Of a stretch of 9,421 nt of DNA, positions 1 through 6,260 are shown in pieces. Position 1 is the first letter of the stretch. Each line of letters begins with the position of its first letter. The translations under genes and the position numbers were made by a program. The DNA is from Gallionellaceae bacterium (GTDB lineage Bacteria > Pseudomonadota > Gammaproteobacteria > Burkholderiales > Gallionellaceae). The stretch is from positions 10,993 through 20,413 of the forward strand of contig DMCN01000087.1 in NCBI GenBank assembly GCA_003445795.1, read 5' to 3'. The notes beneath the pieces are model-generated. The model made no database searches, was not told the DNA's origin, and saw only the letters and a list, made by a program, of their open reading frames with translations.

Positions 1-120
1 AGGTATTCCGGCACCGAGCCGCTGTTGCGGGTGATGGTGGAAGGGGAGGACGGGGTGAAGGTAAAGTTGTGTGCGGAGAAGATTGCGGAGGCGGTAAAAG
101 GTGCAGCCGCAGCATCCTGA
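1..120 (+). CDS. glmM: Phosphoglucosamine mutase, C-terminal end (partial)
   Basis: This is the last 39 codons of a gene that begins outside the window. The translation starts RYSGTEPLLRVMVEG, which matches the phosphate-binding loop in domain 4 of phosphoglucosamine mutase (family consensus R-P/Y-S-G-T-E-P-x-x-R-V-M-x-E), and ends in a lysine- and alanine-rich helix before TGA. The family interconverts glucosamine-6-phosphate and glucosamine-1-phosphate in the cytoplasm, the step leading to UDP-N-acetylglucosamine for peptidoglycan and LPS. Other alpha-D-phosphohexomutases share the SGTEP loop, but the R-V-M-V-E-G-E run and the short tail favour GlmM over ManB/AlgC types. A hairpin follows the stop codon, so the transcript probably ends here. 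Confidence 0.88.
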   Translation, partial: RYSGTEPLLRVMVEGEDGVKVKLCAEKIAEAVKGAAAAS

Positions 121-128
121 AGGTAGAG

Positions 129-172
129 AACCAAGGCGGAATTCCGGGCATTGATCTTGGCGCCTCGGTTTT
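129..172 (+). terminator. Probable intrinsic terminator after glmM
   Basis: A ten-base arm AACCAAGGCG (129-138) pairs with CGCCTCGGTT (161-170) with one mismatch across a 22-nt loop. The downstream arm runs into a short T stretch (169-172) and then TTGTC. The T tract is short and the loop is long, so termination may be partial and read-through into the next gene is possible. A competing shorter pairing, CCAAG with CTTGG, uses the same arm. Confidence 0.5.
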
Positions 173-236
173 GTCGTAACAAATCAATCATCCATCCTTA
201 ATCCCCTTGTCGCATGCCGCGTAGAAACTGCGCAGC

Positions 237-1088
237 ATGAAAAAGGTATTCAAACTCTGGCGCTGGTGGTTGCCGCTGTTGTTGTTCAGCAGTGATGCGT
301 GCGCGTGGGGCTTGTACACCCATGTCTATTTCGCCCAGTTGCTGCTGTGGGCGGTCCCGCTCACCGATCCGCGTTTCCGCAAAGCCGTGGTTGCCTATCC
401 AAAACTGGTGCTGGCGGGTGCTTGCCTGCCCGATCTGGCGCTGTTGAGCGAGCGCCCCTGGGGCGAGCCGTTCTCGACCACTCACCAGTGGCAGCGGGCG
501 CGCAAGCTGCTCGATGATGCGAAGAGCGACGAGGAATGCGCGCTCTCGCTGGGCTTTGTCAGTCATCTGATGGTCGATGTGATCGCGCACAATCACTTCG
601 TTCCCGCGCATGAAAAGATGTGGGGCAATGTACCGTTGCTGACGCATGCAGCCTGCGAGTGGGCGATGGATATGCATATCCGCAAACAACTGTTCGCCGA
701 GCCCGGCGAGTTGATGGTCAGCCATCGCAAGGAATTGGCAGACTACGTCGCACAGCATTTCGATTGCCCGCATGCGGTGGCGTTGCGCGGGGTAGGCATG
801 CTGGCCGGGGCGGAGAATCTGCTGCGGTTTAGCCGTCTTTCCGAGCTGAGTTATCGCGTGGCTGGGGCGCTCGATCTGCGCATGCAACGTCGCTTCAATT
901 ACTATCTGAGCGAGACCAGTGCGCGACTGACTCACATCGACCGCATCCTCGCCGGGGAAGAACCGGTGTGGGACGCCAACCCGCACGCGGACGATCCGGA
1001 GATCCGCAAGCGTATCGCGCTCATCTCGCCGCAGCGTCTGCGGCACCGCATCCCGCTGCCGCAGGATGTGTTCAGCCAAACCATTTAG
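237..1088 (+). CDS. Secreted zinc-dependent phospholipase C / P1-nuclease superfamily protein
   Basis: The product is 283 residues with a clear signal peptide: KK and FK at the N-terminus, a hydrophobic WWLPLLLF core and an ACA cleavage site, so Trp24 would become residue 1 of the mature protein. That matters because in B. cereus PLC, clostridial alpha-toxin and P1 nuclease the free N-terminal Trp binds zinc. The remaining ligands of a trinuclear zinc site can be placed in order: H29, D66 (GACLPD), H83, H110 and D114 (GFVSHLMVD), H120, H137 and E141 (THAACE). The H-x3-D-x5-H and H-x3-E spacings match the family, and the final Glu is PLC-like where P1 nuclease has Asp. The enzyme should act in the periplasm or outside the cell on phosphodiesters. 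The substrate (phospholipid or nucleic acid) cannot be read from sequence, though the lipid-gene neighbourhood favours lipid. No strong Shine-Dalgarno precedes the ATG. This ATG is used because it gives a complete signal peptide. Confidence 0.8.
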   Translation: MKKVFKLWRWWLPLLLFSSDACAWGLYTHVYFAQLLLWAVPLTDPRFRKAVVAYPKLVLAGACLPDLALLSERPWGEPFSTTHQWQRARKLLDDAKSDEECALSLGFVSHLMVDVIAHNHFVPAHEKMWGNVPLLTHAACEWAMDMHIRKQLFAEPGELMVSHRKELADYVAQHFDCPHAVALRGVGMLAGAENLLRFSRLSELSYRVAGALDLRMQRRFNYYLSETSARLTHIDRILAGEEPVWDANPHADDPEIRKRIALISPQRLRHRIPLPQDVFSQTI

Positions 1089-1099
1089 TTTGATATCGT

Positions 1100-1234
1100 A
1101 GGGTGGGCACGTTGGTTCTCCCCGCAAGGGGGGGGCGACGGGAGCCCAACGGCTGCGTCGTTACCCGTTCGCCCTGCCCACGCTGTAGCACCTTTGCGCA
1201 CACGACCGCGTGGGCACAACAATGTGCCCACCCT
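1100..1234. repeat. REP-like inverted repeat element between convergent genes
   Basis: AGGGTGGGCAC (1100-1110) and its perfect reverse complement GTGCCCACCCT (1224-1234) bracket a 113-bp interior with more structure. GTGGGCAC (1210-1217) pairs with GTGCCCAC (1224-1231) over a 6-nt loop. GCCCACG (1176-1182) is complementary to CGTGGGC (1209-1215). CGTTGG (1110-1115) pairs with CCAACG (1146-1151) around a CCCC-GCAA-GGGG hairpin. GGGTGGGCA/TGCCCACCC arms are typical of dispersed intergenic repeats in many proteobacterial genomes, as far as I recall. The element lies between the convergent phospholipase-like and PAP2 genes and could also terminate transcription from both sides. Reading frames crossing it lack coding character. 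Confidence 0.55.
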
Positions 1235-1249
1235 GCGTCGCGTCAATAT

Positions 1250-1780
1250 TCAGAAGGTGAGAGAGATGCCCGCTATCGCCGCTCCCAGCGCCGCACCCGC
1301 CAGCACGTCGCTGGGGTAGTGCAGGCCGAGGATGGGGCGGGAGAGTGCGACCAGCAGCGCGAAGGGCCACACCAGCCAGAACAACACGGGGTAGTAGGCA
1401 ACCGCCACGATGCTGAAGCCGACCGCGTGCATGGTATGGCCGGAGGGGAAGCTGAACTGGTCGAGTGTCTTGCCCACGCATTTGATTGCGGGGTAGACGT
1501 TGAACGGGCGTGGGCGCAGGGTCTTTCCCTTGATGAACTTGTATGACACGGTGCCGACCAGACCGACGGCGATCATGTGCAATACGGCGGGCAGGGCGAT
1601 TGCGCCATCCTCAAGCAGCAGCACGATCATCAGGGTGTACCAGAACACCCCGTCGCCGAGGCGGCTGGCGATGCGAAAGAGATTCCGCACGGTGAAGTTG
1701 CGGCTGCGCCGGTTGCAGAACGCGCAGAGTTCCGCGTCCCAGGTCTTAATCTGTTGCAGCGGTAAGTTCAGGTTGGCCAT
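1250..1780 (-). CDS. PAP2-family membrane phosphatase
   Basis: This 176-residue integral membrane protein carries all three signatures of the type 2 phosphatidic acid phosphatase family: K-x6-RP (K84 to R91-P92), PSGH (112-115) and SR-x5-H-x3-D (S147-R148, H154, D158). The catalytic His and Asp are present. Hydrophobic segments occur near residues 45-57, 62-80, 117-137, 138-150 and 160-174. The family removes phosphate from lipid phosphates such as phosphatidic acid, undecaprenyl diphosphate or LPS lipid A, with the active site usually facing the periplasm. The substrate here is unknown. ATG at 1780 is chosen because AGGGAG sits 6 nt upstream, whereas an in-frame GTG at 1798 has no such site. 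The start lies inside the upstream glycosyltransferase gene (35-nt overlap, different frame), so translation is probably coupled. Confidence 0.9.
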   Translation of the reverse strand: MANLNLPLQQIKTWDAELCAFCNRRSRNFTVRNLFRIASRLGDGVFWYTLMIVLLLEDGAIALPAVLHMIAVGLVGTVSYKFIKGKTLRPRPFNVYPAIKCVGKTLDQFSFPSGHTMHAVGFSIVAVAYYPVLFWLVWPFALLVALSRPILGLHYPSDVLAGAALGAAIAGISLTF

Positions 1781-2960
1781 GTTTGACTCCCTGTGCACGG
1801 ACGGTGTCGAGCAACACCGCCTCCATCTGTCCCATGATGTGTTCCCAGGTCAGCGATTCCACCGTGTCGCGCGCGGCCAGGCGGATGCGCTGTACGCGGG
1901 TCATGTCGGTGATCAATCCCTTAGCCTGGGTGACGAAAGCATCAGTGTCGGCGAACGGCGCCAGCAGGCCGTTCACGTCGTGACGGATATGCTGTTGCGC
2001 GGCGGCGTAGTCGTAGGCGACCGTGGCCAGGCCGCTGGCCATCGCCTCGACGGTGACGTTGCCGTAGGTCTCGGTCAGGCTGGGGTAAAGGAAGATGTCG
2101 CCGGAGGCATAGTGCTGTGCCAGCGGTTCGCCGGTCTGCATGCCCGCGAAGATCACGTGCGGATGCTGTTTTTCCAGCTCGGCGCGGGAGGGGCCGTCGC
2201 CTACCATCACCAGGCGTGCCAGCGGGTTGATCTTGCGCATCTGGTCGAAGGCCTGGATGACCACGTGCAGGTTCTTCTCCGGCGCGATGCGGCTCACCAG
2301 CATCACCACCGGTGTCTCATCATCAGCATTCCACGTGGTGCGCAGTTCGGCGCTGCGTTTGGACGGATGGAACAAAGTGCCGTCCACGCCGCGCGAGACC
2401 ACCAGCACGTTCTTGTAACCCTCGAATTCCAGTTGTTGTTGCAGCGACACCGTGGGCACCAGCGTGCAGGCGGCTTTGTTGTGGAAGTGGCGCAGATAGG
2501 CGGCGATGGGCTTCTTCAGCAGGCTGATACCGTAGTGCGCCGTGTAACTGTGGAAATTGGTGTGGAAGTCGGTGCTGACCGGGATGCCCAGCTTGTGTGC
2601 GGCAGAAAGCGCGGACCAGCCCAGCGGGCCTTCAGTGGCGATGTGCACGATGTCGGGACGTTGTTGTTTCCACAGCTTCGTCAGCAGACCTTTGGCGGGC
2701 AATCCGGATTTCAGTTCGGGGTAGCCGGGGATGGGCATGCCGGAGACCAGTGTCTCTTCGTAGCCGTCTTCTTTGGCGGCAACATCCTCTTTGAACTGAC
2801 GCGGTCGGATCATGTGGATGCGGTGTTGGCGCTGGCGCAAGCCGTGCACCATGCGACCGATGGTGATGGCGACGCCGTTCACCTCGGGGATGTAGGTTTC
2901 GGTGACCAGCGCGATGTTCAGCGGCTGGCTCGTGCGGGTGGTTTGGTTTGGTGTATTCAT
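1746..2960 (-). CDS. GT4-family glycosyltransferase (MgtA/SQD2-like)
   Basis: This 404-residue cytoplasmic or membrane-associated protein has a GT-B fold layout. An N-terminal Rossmann half (LNIALVTETYIPEVNGVA, about 14-31) contains FHTNFHSYTAHYG (132-144), typical of the mannosyl- and sulfoquinovosyl-lipid branch of GT4. The C-terminal half has VSRIAPEKN (222-230) and the E-x7-E nucleotide-sugar motif at E297 and E305. These features support a retaining transferase using a nucleotide-activated sugar. Diacylglycerol or another lipid acceptor is suggested by similarity to MgtA/SQD2 and by the overlapping PAP2 gene, but this is inference. ATG at 2960 is preferred because the translation upstream of it is not protein-like. 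ATG at 2969 is an alternative. Neither has a good Shine-Dalgarno. A 6-bp hairpin stem (2960-2965 with 2973-2978) lies over the start and could affect initiation. The gene is expressed with PAP2, from a promoter region it shares divergently with the pyruvate kinase-like gene. Confidence 0.85.
   Translation of the reverse strand: MNTPNQTTRTSQPLNIALVTETYIPEVNGVAITIGRMVHGLRQRQHRIHMIRPRQFKEDVAAKEDGYEETLVSGMPIPGYPELKSGLPAKGLLTKLWKQQRPDIVHIATEGPLGWSALSAAHKLGIPVSTDFHTNFHSYTAHYGISLLKKPIAAYLRHFHNKAACTLVPTVSLQQQLEFEGYKNVLVVSRGVDGTLFHPSKRSAELRTTWNADDETPVVMLVSRIAPEKNLHVVIQAFDQMRKINPLARLVMVGDGPSRAELEKQHPHVIFAGMQTGEPLAQHYASGDIFLYPSLTETYGNVTVEAMASGLATVAYDYAAAQQHIRHDVNGLLAPFADTDAFVTQAKGLITDMTRVQRIRLAARDTVESLTWEHIMGQMEAVLLDTVRAQGVKHGQPELTAATD
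1787..1792 (-). promoter_or_regulatory. Shine-Dalgarno of the PAP2 gene, inside the glycosyltransferase gene
   Basis: On the minus strand AGGGAG lies 6 nt before the ATG at 1780. It sits within the last codons of the glycosyltransferase gene. It decides the PAP2 start and indicates reinitiation or coupling at the overlap. Confidence 0.65.
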
Positions 2961-2984
2961 GCGGCGCATCGTGCCGCAGCTATA

Positions 2985-3023
2985 TGAATATTTGATTACG
3001 GTTAATTGAATAATTATTGACAG
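2985..3023 (-). promoter_or_regulatory. Candidate Pho box and -10 for the glycosyltransferase-PAP2 unit
   Basis: Read on the minus strand, CTGTCAATAAT (3023-3013) is followed directly by TATTCAATTAA (3012-3002). This resembles two 11-bp PhoB half-sites: the first 7-mer matches CTGTCAT at 6 of 7 positions, but the second has only TCA plus an upstream T in common. A possible -10, TATTCA (2990-2985), starts 11 nt after the box, the usual distance at PhoB-activated promoters. Transcription would start near 2978 and leave a leader of roughly 10-20 nt. The half-site match is weak and the region is AT-rich, so chance similarity is a real possibility. Confidence 0.33.
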
Positions 3024-3113
3024 GCCGAGATATGGGTATCTGTTTGTAATTAATCGGTAATGCCCGGCGGTTATACTTGTCCGGCTTACATTTCCTCCGG
3101 ATACCACCTTCAA

Positions 3114-4982
3114 ATGCATCACGCACTACTTCCCAAGAGCCGCATAACCGAACGGGTCATTCCCGCGCTGAAAGAATTGCGTGCCGAGGCGATCGCCCTG
3201 GAACGCGAGTTCGAGAACGAGATCAATCATGCCCCTCCCGGATACCGGGCGAGTGCGGGCAATCTGCTTCATTATCTTGCGCTGCGGCAGAGCGATATCC
3301 GCGCACTGCAGCAGGATCTCGCGCTGTTGGGGCTCAGCCGACTGGGGAGGTCGGAGGCGCATGCCTTGAGCAGCATCGATGCCGTGCTGGAGGCGGCTTG
3401 CGCCCTGGCCGGATTGTCGCGCGCGACCAGGGATCGGCCGAACTCCGTCGACATCAAGACCGGCGAAACCTACCTGAACGAACATGCAAGGAAGTTGCTG
3501 GGCGAACCGGGTCAGAAACACGGCACGCGCATCATGGTGACCATGCCCAGCGAGGCAGCACATGACGCTGGACTGGTGCGCGATCTGGTGGAAGCAGGAA
3601 TGAACGTCATGCGAATAAATTGTGCGCATGATGATGCACAGGCATGGCTGGCGATGATTGGGCACCTGCGTGCGGCGGAACGCGAGTCGGGCAGGAGCTG
3701 CAAGGTACTGGCGGATATGGCGGGGCCGAAACTGCGAACCGGCAGTATCCGCGCAGTCGACCGGCTGGTCGAGATCAAGGTCAAGCGTGACATCCGCGGG
3801 AACATCAATGAGCCGACTGCCGTATGGCTGACGCTTCGTGCACAGCCACAGACGCCCGCATTCCCGGTGAAAGCGACGTTGCCCACCGACGGCGGATTGC
3901 TCGCGGTGGCGCAGGAGGGCGACAAGCTGATCGTGGAGGACACGCGCGGCGTGACCCGCGTCCTGACACTGGCGACGCGCAATGGCGATTCCTGGCTGGC
4001 GCATTGCAGCCAGCACGCCTATATCTCGGAGGGGGCGTGGTGCGGTCTCTATCGCAACGACGAGATGATCGCACAGGATCGCATTTCGCCTATTCCCGAG
4101 GTGTTTCAGCCCATCCTGCTGCATGTCGGTGATGAACTACGGGTCACGCGCAGTAGCGAGTTGGGCTCGCCTGCGGTATACGAGGGTGATCAACTGCTGC
4201 ATCCTGCATCCATCCCATGCACGCTCGACGAGGTGTTCGAATCGGCACAGGCGGGGCAACCGATCTGGTTCGATGACGGTAAGATCGGCGGGACGATCCG
4301 GGCCAACGAAGGCGACCATCTCCGGGTGGAGATCACCCAGGCATCGCCGCAAGGCAGCAAGCTCGCGCCGGAGAAGGGCATCAATCTGCCGCATACGGAT
4401 ATGGACATTCCCGCGCTGACGAAATGCGATATCGCCAATCTGACAGCGCTGGCGCCGCATATCGATCTGGTGGGCCTTTCGTTCGTGCGCAGTCCGCAGG
4501 ATGTATCGGCACTGCATCAACTGCTGGATGAGCGGGGGCACCATCATCTCGGCACGATACTCAAGATCGAGACCGGACAGGCGTTCGAAGATCTGCCGAT
4601 GATCCTGCTGACGGCTATGCGCCGCCCGCCGGTCGGCGTGATGGTTGCACGCGGCGATCTTGCCGTAGAAGTGGGTTTTGAAAGATTGGCCGAGGTTCAG
4701 GAAGAGATACTCTGGATGTGCGAAGCGGCGCACATCCCGGTCATCTGGGCGACACAGGTACTGGAGAGCATGGCCAAGAGCGGTATGCCATCACGTGCCG
4801 AAGTTTCCGATGCCGCGCTGTCGATACGCGCCGAATGCGTCATGCTCAACAAGGGGCCGTACATCATCGAGACGTTGCGTTTCCTGGGCGGCGTGCTTGA
4901 TCGCATGAGCGGCCATCAGGTCAAGCGTCGTCCGACGATGCGGCGCTTGTCCATATCGCAGATGCCGAACCGGGAGCAATGA
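3114..4982 (+). CDS. Pyruvate kinase-like protein with N-terminal extension and no C-terminal domain
   Basis: The product is 622 residues if started at ATG 3114. An ATG at 3060 is in frame, but the added 18 residues are not protein-like; neither start has a clear ribosome site. Residues 1-135 are helical and charged, with no domain I recognise. Pyruvate kinase barrel motifs follow: GMNVMRINCAH (162-172, with R167 and N169), LADMAGPKLRTG (199-210), FDDGKIGG (386-393), EKGINLPHTDMDIPALT (420-436), GLSFVRS (454-460), KIE (484-486), MVARGDLAVEV (510-520) and WATQVLESM with PSRAEVSDAA (545-568). The catalytic Lys, Glu, Asp and Thr are in place. The B domain (about 211-385) is much longer than usual. 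The protein stops shortly after the barrel, so the allosteric C-terminal domain is missing. Two K+ ligands are changed (Ser to A171, Thr to M202), and Lys206 replaces the Glu of GPEIRTG, as in K+-independent pyruvate kinases. It probably transfers phosphate between phosphoenolpyruvate and ADP, though another substrate is possible. Confidence 0.78.
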   Translation: MHHALLPKSRITERVIPALKELRAEAIALEREFENEINHAPPGYRASAGNLLHYLALRQSDIRALQQDLALLGLSRLGRSEAHALSSIDAVLEAACALAGLSRATRDRPNSVDIKTGETYLNEHARKLLGEPGQKHGTRIMVTMPSEAAHDAGLVRDLVEAGMNVMRINCAHDDAQAWLAMIGHLRAAERESGRSCKVLADMAGPKLRTGSIRAVDRLVEIKVKRDIRGNINEPTAVWLTLRAQPQTPAFPVKATLPTDGGLLAVAQEGDKLIVEDTRGVTRVLTLATRNGDSWLAHCSQHAYISEGAWCGLYRNDEMIAQDRISPIPEVFQPILLHVGDELRVTRSSELGSPAVYEGDQLLHPASIPCTLDEVFESAQAGQPIWFDDGKIGGTIRANEGDHLRVEITQASPQGSKLAPEKGINLPHTDMDIPALTKCDIANLTALAPHIDLVGLSFVRSPQDVSALHQLLDERGHHHLGTILKIETGQAFEDLPMILLTAMRRPPVGVMVARGDLAVEVGFERLAEVQEEILWMCEAAHIPVIWATQVLESMAKSGMPSRAEVSDAALSIRAECVMLNKGPYIIETLRFLGGVLDRMSGHQVKRRPTMRRLSISQMPNREQ

Positions 4983-4994
4983 ATCGCTTTGTTC

Positions 4995-5018
4995 CGCAAC
5001 TGAGGACCTTGAGTTGCG
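4995..5018. terminator. Hairpin between convergent pyruvate kinase-like gene and dgkA
   Basis: CGCAACT (4995-5001) pairs perfectly with AGTTGCG (5012-5018) over a 10-nt loop in the 42-nt gap between two convergent stop codons. There is no T tract on either side, so it is at best a weak or factor-assisted bidirectional terminator. Confidence 0.3.
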
Positions 5019-5024
5019 CCGCGT

Positions 5025-5405
5025 TCAGCCTGCGTAGAATTGCCAGAGTACCAATCCCCACACCGCAAACACATTGATCAGACTCACCAGCACCGCCGAA
5101 CTGCCGATATCCTTGGCGCGCTTGGCCAGGTCGTGGTTCTCCAGCGAGATACGGTCCACAGTGGCTTCGATGGCGGAGTTGAGCAACTCGACCATGATGA
5201 CCAGCAGCACGCTGGTGATCATCAGCGCTTTGCCGAAATAATCCACCGGCAGCCACAGTGCCAGCGGGATGAGGACGGCGGCGAGCAGCACTTCCTGGCG
5301 GAATGCATCTTCATGTTTATAGGCGGCACGGAATCCGGCCAGCGAGTAGCCGAACGCGTTCCACAGCCGAACCATGCCTGTCTTGCCTTTATACGGACTT
5401 TCCAT
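5025..5405 (-). CDS. dgkA: Diacylglycerol kinase, DgkA type
   Basis: The product is 126 residues, close to the 122 of E. coli DgkA. The family is a trimeric inner-membrane enzyme with three membrane spans, using ATP to phosphorylate diacylglycerol to phosphatidic acid for phospholipid recycling. Conserved active-site residues are visible: E32 and AFRQE (34-38), ELLNSAIEATVDRI (73-86, with E73, N76 and E80), and KRAKDIGSSAV (95-105, with K98 and D99). Membrane spans fall near residues 39-54, 59-75 and 103-122. The start ATG at 5405 has only a loose GGGA about 9 nt upstream. The gene begins 23 nt after the T tract of a strong terminator following olsB, so it either depends on read-through or has a promoter overlapping the terminator. 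Its activity opposes phosphatidate phosphatases such as the PAP2 protein in this window. Confidence 0.93.
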   Translation of the reverse strand: MESPYKGKTGMVRLWNAFGYSLAGFRAAYKHEDAFRQEVLLAAVLIPLALWLPVDYFGKALMITSVLLVIMVELLNSAIEATVDRISLENHDLAKRAKDIGSSAVLVSLINVFAVWGLVLWQFYAG

Positions 5406-5428
5406 GATGTCGTTCCCGGGGATTAGGT

Positions 5429-5461
5429 AAAAAAAGAACGCGCATCATAAAGCATGCGCGT
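5429..5461 (-). terminator. Intrinsic terminator after olsB
   Basis: On the minus strand ACGCGCAT (5461-5454) pairs perfectly with ATGCGCGT (5445-5438) over an 8-nt loop, followed by TC and seven T residues (5435-5429). This is a standard Rho-independent terminator. It closes the EAL-small ORF-olsA-olsB operon and separates it from dgkA. Confidence 0.85.
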
Positions 5462-5485
5462 AATGGAGGAGAGAGTCGGTTGTGT

Positions 5486-6250
5486 TCAGGATTGTGCGGT
5501 CTGGCGCATGAAGTGTTTGGCGTAACGCGCGTTCATGCGCGACACCGGCATCAGGATGAACAGGTCGGCGCAGTTGAAATCCGGGTCCCATGCCGGTTCG
5601 CCCGCGACGTAGGCGCCCAGGCGCAGATAACCCTTGATCAGCGGCGGGATGATGACATCCAGATCCTGGTTCAGCGATTCCAGCGGCAGGCGGCAATGCG
5701 GGAACACTCGGTATTCGGCGGGCGCACCGTGCAGCTTGTGCACCTTGTTGTACACGCTGGCGGCGTAGTGGCCGCCGTCGGCCATACTGATGCTGGCACA
5801 GCCGATCATGTATTCATGGCCGTTCTTGCCGATGTAATCCGCCAGGCCGCTCCACAGCTGGGTGATGGTCGCACCGTCGCGGTAATCCGGATGCACGCAG
5901 GAACGGCCCACCTCCATCATGCGGTCACGCAGATGCATCAGGCGCGACAAGTCGAATTCGGTTTCGGAGTAATAGCCACCCGCCATACGCGCCTGCGCCG
6001 GCGGCAGGATGCGATAGGTTCCCACTACCTTGTCGTTGCCGTGGTCGCGCACCAGCAGGTGGTCGCAGAAATCGTCGAAGCGGTCGATATCGAGACCCAG
6101 ATCGGCGCTGGGCAATTTTGCACCCATCTCTTCGGCGAACACCTTGTAGCGGATGCGCTGGGCTTCGGCGACTTCGGCGACGCCTCTGGCCAGACTGAAC
6201 GTGAGTCTGCGTTGCGCTTCGGTGTTCTCCTGGCGGATCAGATCCAACAT
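5486..6250 (-). CDS. olsB: Ornithine N-alpha-acyltransferase (first step of ornithine lipid synthesis)
   Basis: This 254-residue soluble protein is of the OlsB type (GNAT-like, PF13444/COG3176). Recognisable elements are RIRYKVFAEEMGA (32-44), the DHLLVRD strand (63-69), VVGTYRILPPAQA (75-87), EFDLSRL (98-104), MEVGRSCVHPDYRDGATI (112-129), and the G-C-x-S-I region (150-154) with a C-terminal half rich in Pro and Tyr. OlsB transfers a 3-hydroxyacyl chain from acyl carrier protein to the alpha-amino group of ornithine, giving lyso-ornithine lipid on the cytoplasmic face of the membrane. Some relatives use other amino acids such as glycine or lysine, so the ornithine assignment rests on the adjacent olsA. 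The ATG at 6250 follows TAGGAG with a 7-nt spacer, and this site overlaps the olsA stop codon. An intrinsic terminator follows the gene. Confidence 0.87.
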   Translation of the reverse strand: MLDLIRQENTEAQRRLTFSLARGVAEVAEAQRIRYKVFAEEMGAKLPSADLGLDIDRFDDFCDHLLVRDHGNDKVVGTYRILPPAQARMAGGYYSETEFDLSRLMHLRDRMMEVGRSCVHPDYRDGATITQLWSGLADYIGKNGHEYMIGCASISMADGGHYAASVYNKVHKLHGAPAEYRVFPHCRLPLESLNQDLDVIIPPLIKGYLRLGAYVAGEPAWDPDFNCADLFILMPVSRMNARYAKHFMRQTAQS

Positions 6251-6260
6251 TGTCGTGCTC

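Noticed and set aside
198..1127. 309-codon open frame on the minus strand opposite the phospholipase-like gene
   Set aside because: Antisense shadow: the plus frame has a signal peptide and a full set of zinc ligands.
1500..2987. 495-codon open frame on the plus strand
   Set aside because: It is antisense to the PAP2 and GT4 genes, whose motifs are unmistakable. The translation is rich in His, Gln, Arg and Val, as expected of a GC-rich shadow frame.
3017..3022. TTGACA as a -35 for the pyruvate kinase-like gene
   Set aside because: No -10-like hexamer lies 16-18 nt downstream. A good TATACT at 3072-3077 is far too distant, and its own -35 position (ATTAAT) is poor.
3060..3113. ATG at 3060 as the start of the pyruvate kinase-like protein
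   Set aside because: The 18 added residues are not protein-like, and the stretch contains the only good -10-like hexamer of the intergenic region. No ribosome site is seen there.
3126..4124. 332-codon open frame on the minus strand inside the pyruvate kinase-like gene
   Set aside because: The plus-strand frame has the pyruvate kinase motifs. The minus frame has none.
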